Below, one piece after another: positions 63,665-64,000 of a stretch of 64,000 nt of DNA; positions within the stretch are counted from its first letter, which is position 1, and every line of letters begins with the position of its first letter. The position numbers were made by a program, and so were the translations under genes. The notes under the pieces are model-generated. The model was not told where the DNA came from and did no database searches. It saw only the letters and a list, made by a program, of their open reading frames with translations. The stretch is from Sphingomonas sp. JUb134 (GTDB taxonomy: Bacteria > Pseudomonadota > Alphaproteobacteria > Sphingomonadales > Sphingomonadaceae), in assembly GCF_004341505.2 (NCBI RefSeq), contig NZ_SLYP02000001.1, positions 1,499,001-1,563,000 of the forward strand, given 5' to 3'.

Positions 63665-63771
63665 CGCGTCACGGCCAAACGGCTCGCCTCAGCCAAATCG
63701 GCGCAGCGCGTGGTCGGTTTGCAGAGGTCATCGGAGCGATGGGTCGAGTTGGCGATGGGCAGGGGCCACGA

Positions 63772-63999
63772 CTACCAGCTGGGGTCGCGCCGCTTTCGTC
63801 TTTCCTCAAGCGCGTATAGAGGCATCGACCCGATCAGCCGGTCCGGCGCCGCTGCGGCTTTGTTGCGCTCCTCGACGCCGATAGCGAGCGCCAGTTGGAT
63901 CAACGCTGCCCTCGCGATCTTCATCATCCGGAGCGCTTTGGCTTCGAGCAGATCGCTGTTGATCGACAGGCCTAAGCCGTTGGACGCGGGCAAGGTGAG
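63772..63999 (-). CDS. Possible partial gene at the right edge
   Basis: A minus-strand frame open to the window edge. It ends in LIGSMPLYALEERRKRRDPSW and has NSDLLEAKALRMMKIARAAL, a plausible helical segment. The TTG at 63993 need not be the start, because the frame continues upstream outside the window. No family is recognised. The stretch 63665-63771 shows nothing. This could equally be a chance frame. Confidence 0.3.
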   Translation of the reverse strand, partial: LTLPASNGLGLSINSDLLEAKALRMMKIARAALIQLALAIGVEERNKAAAAPDRLIGSMPLYALEERRKRRDPSW

Positions 64000-64000
64000 C

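Noticed and set aside
63570..63884. A 104-residue plus-strand frame at the right end
   Set aside because: Arg/Ser/Pro rich and overlapping the better 63107-63664 frame; it reads as a shadow.

Overview
The window is a 64 kb piece of a high-GC alphaproteobacterial chromosome, most likely Sphingomonadaceae (Sphingomonas or a close relative). The reasons are a GcrA cell-cycle regulator, a scpA-scpB-tatA-tatB-tatC block, a ribosomal superoperon lacking rpmJ and rpsD (usual in alphaproteobacteria), GANTC sites, and many short intergenic palindromes of the kind common in sphingomonads. Most of it is core genome.

Layout. 1-6.9 kb: the 3' part of the division and cell wall cluster (murC partial, a small protein, murB, ddl, ftsQ, ftsA, ftsZ), tightly overlapped. 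7-12.8 kb: a TPR/SPOR envelope protein, dgt, argS and a second SPOR protein. 13-17.2 kb: nagZ, scpAB and tatABC. 17.5-24 kb, mostly minus strand: a class A beta-lactamase-like serine hydrolase, a periplasmic repeat protein, parE, a secreted alpha/beta hydrolase and gcrA. 24-37.3 kb: an ABC-2 permease, argD-argF, hslO, small secreted proteins, an M28 peptidase, a universal stress protein, the E2 and E3 subunits of a 2-oxoacid dehydrogenase with two small genes between them, two Asn/Asp-rich lipoproteins, and a secreted amidohydrolase. 37.3-57.5 kb: the str, S10, spc and alpha ribosomal operons, rpsL through rplQ, including secY, adk and rpoA, punctuated by strong stem-loops. 57.6-61.5 kb: a prolyl oligopeptidase lipoprotein and guaA. 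61.5-64 kb: an accessory tail behind guaA with unrecognised genes and a broken DUF4062 gene.

How the parts fit. The first third makes and divides the cell envelope: muropeptide synthesis (MurC, MurB, Ddl), the divisome (FtsQ, FtsA, FtsZ), SPOR proteins that bind septal peptidoglycan, NagZ for recycling, and Tat for export. ParE and ScpAB act in chromosome segregation, and GcrA links division genes to DNA methylation. The ribosomal block supplies translation, secretion (SecY) and transcription (RpoA).

Most notable: S12 carries Arg at residue 88, the position where Lys-to-Arg gives streptomycin resistance elsewhere; four consecutive perfect stem-loops lie between rpoA and rplQ; two families of intergenic palindromes are present; and the segment after guaA, a known island integration site, holds a two-gene module with a truncated DUF4062 gene. 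I saw no tRNA, rRNA, CRISPR array, insertion sequence or integrase. No clearly new complete system is visible; the post-guaA tail is the best candidate but is cut by the window edge.
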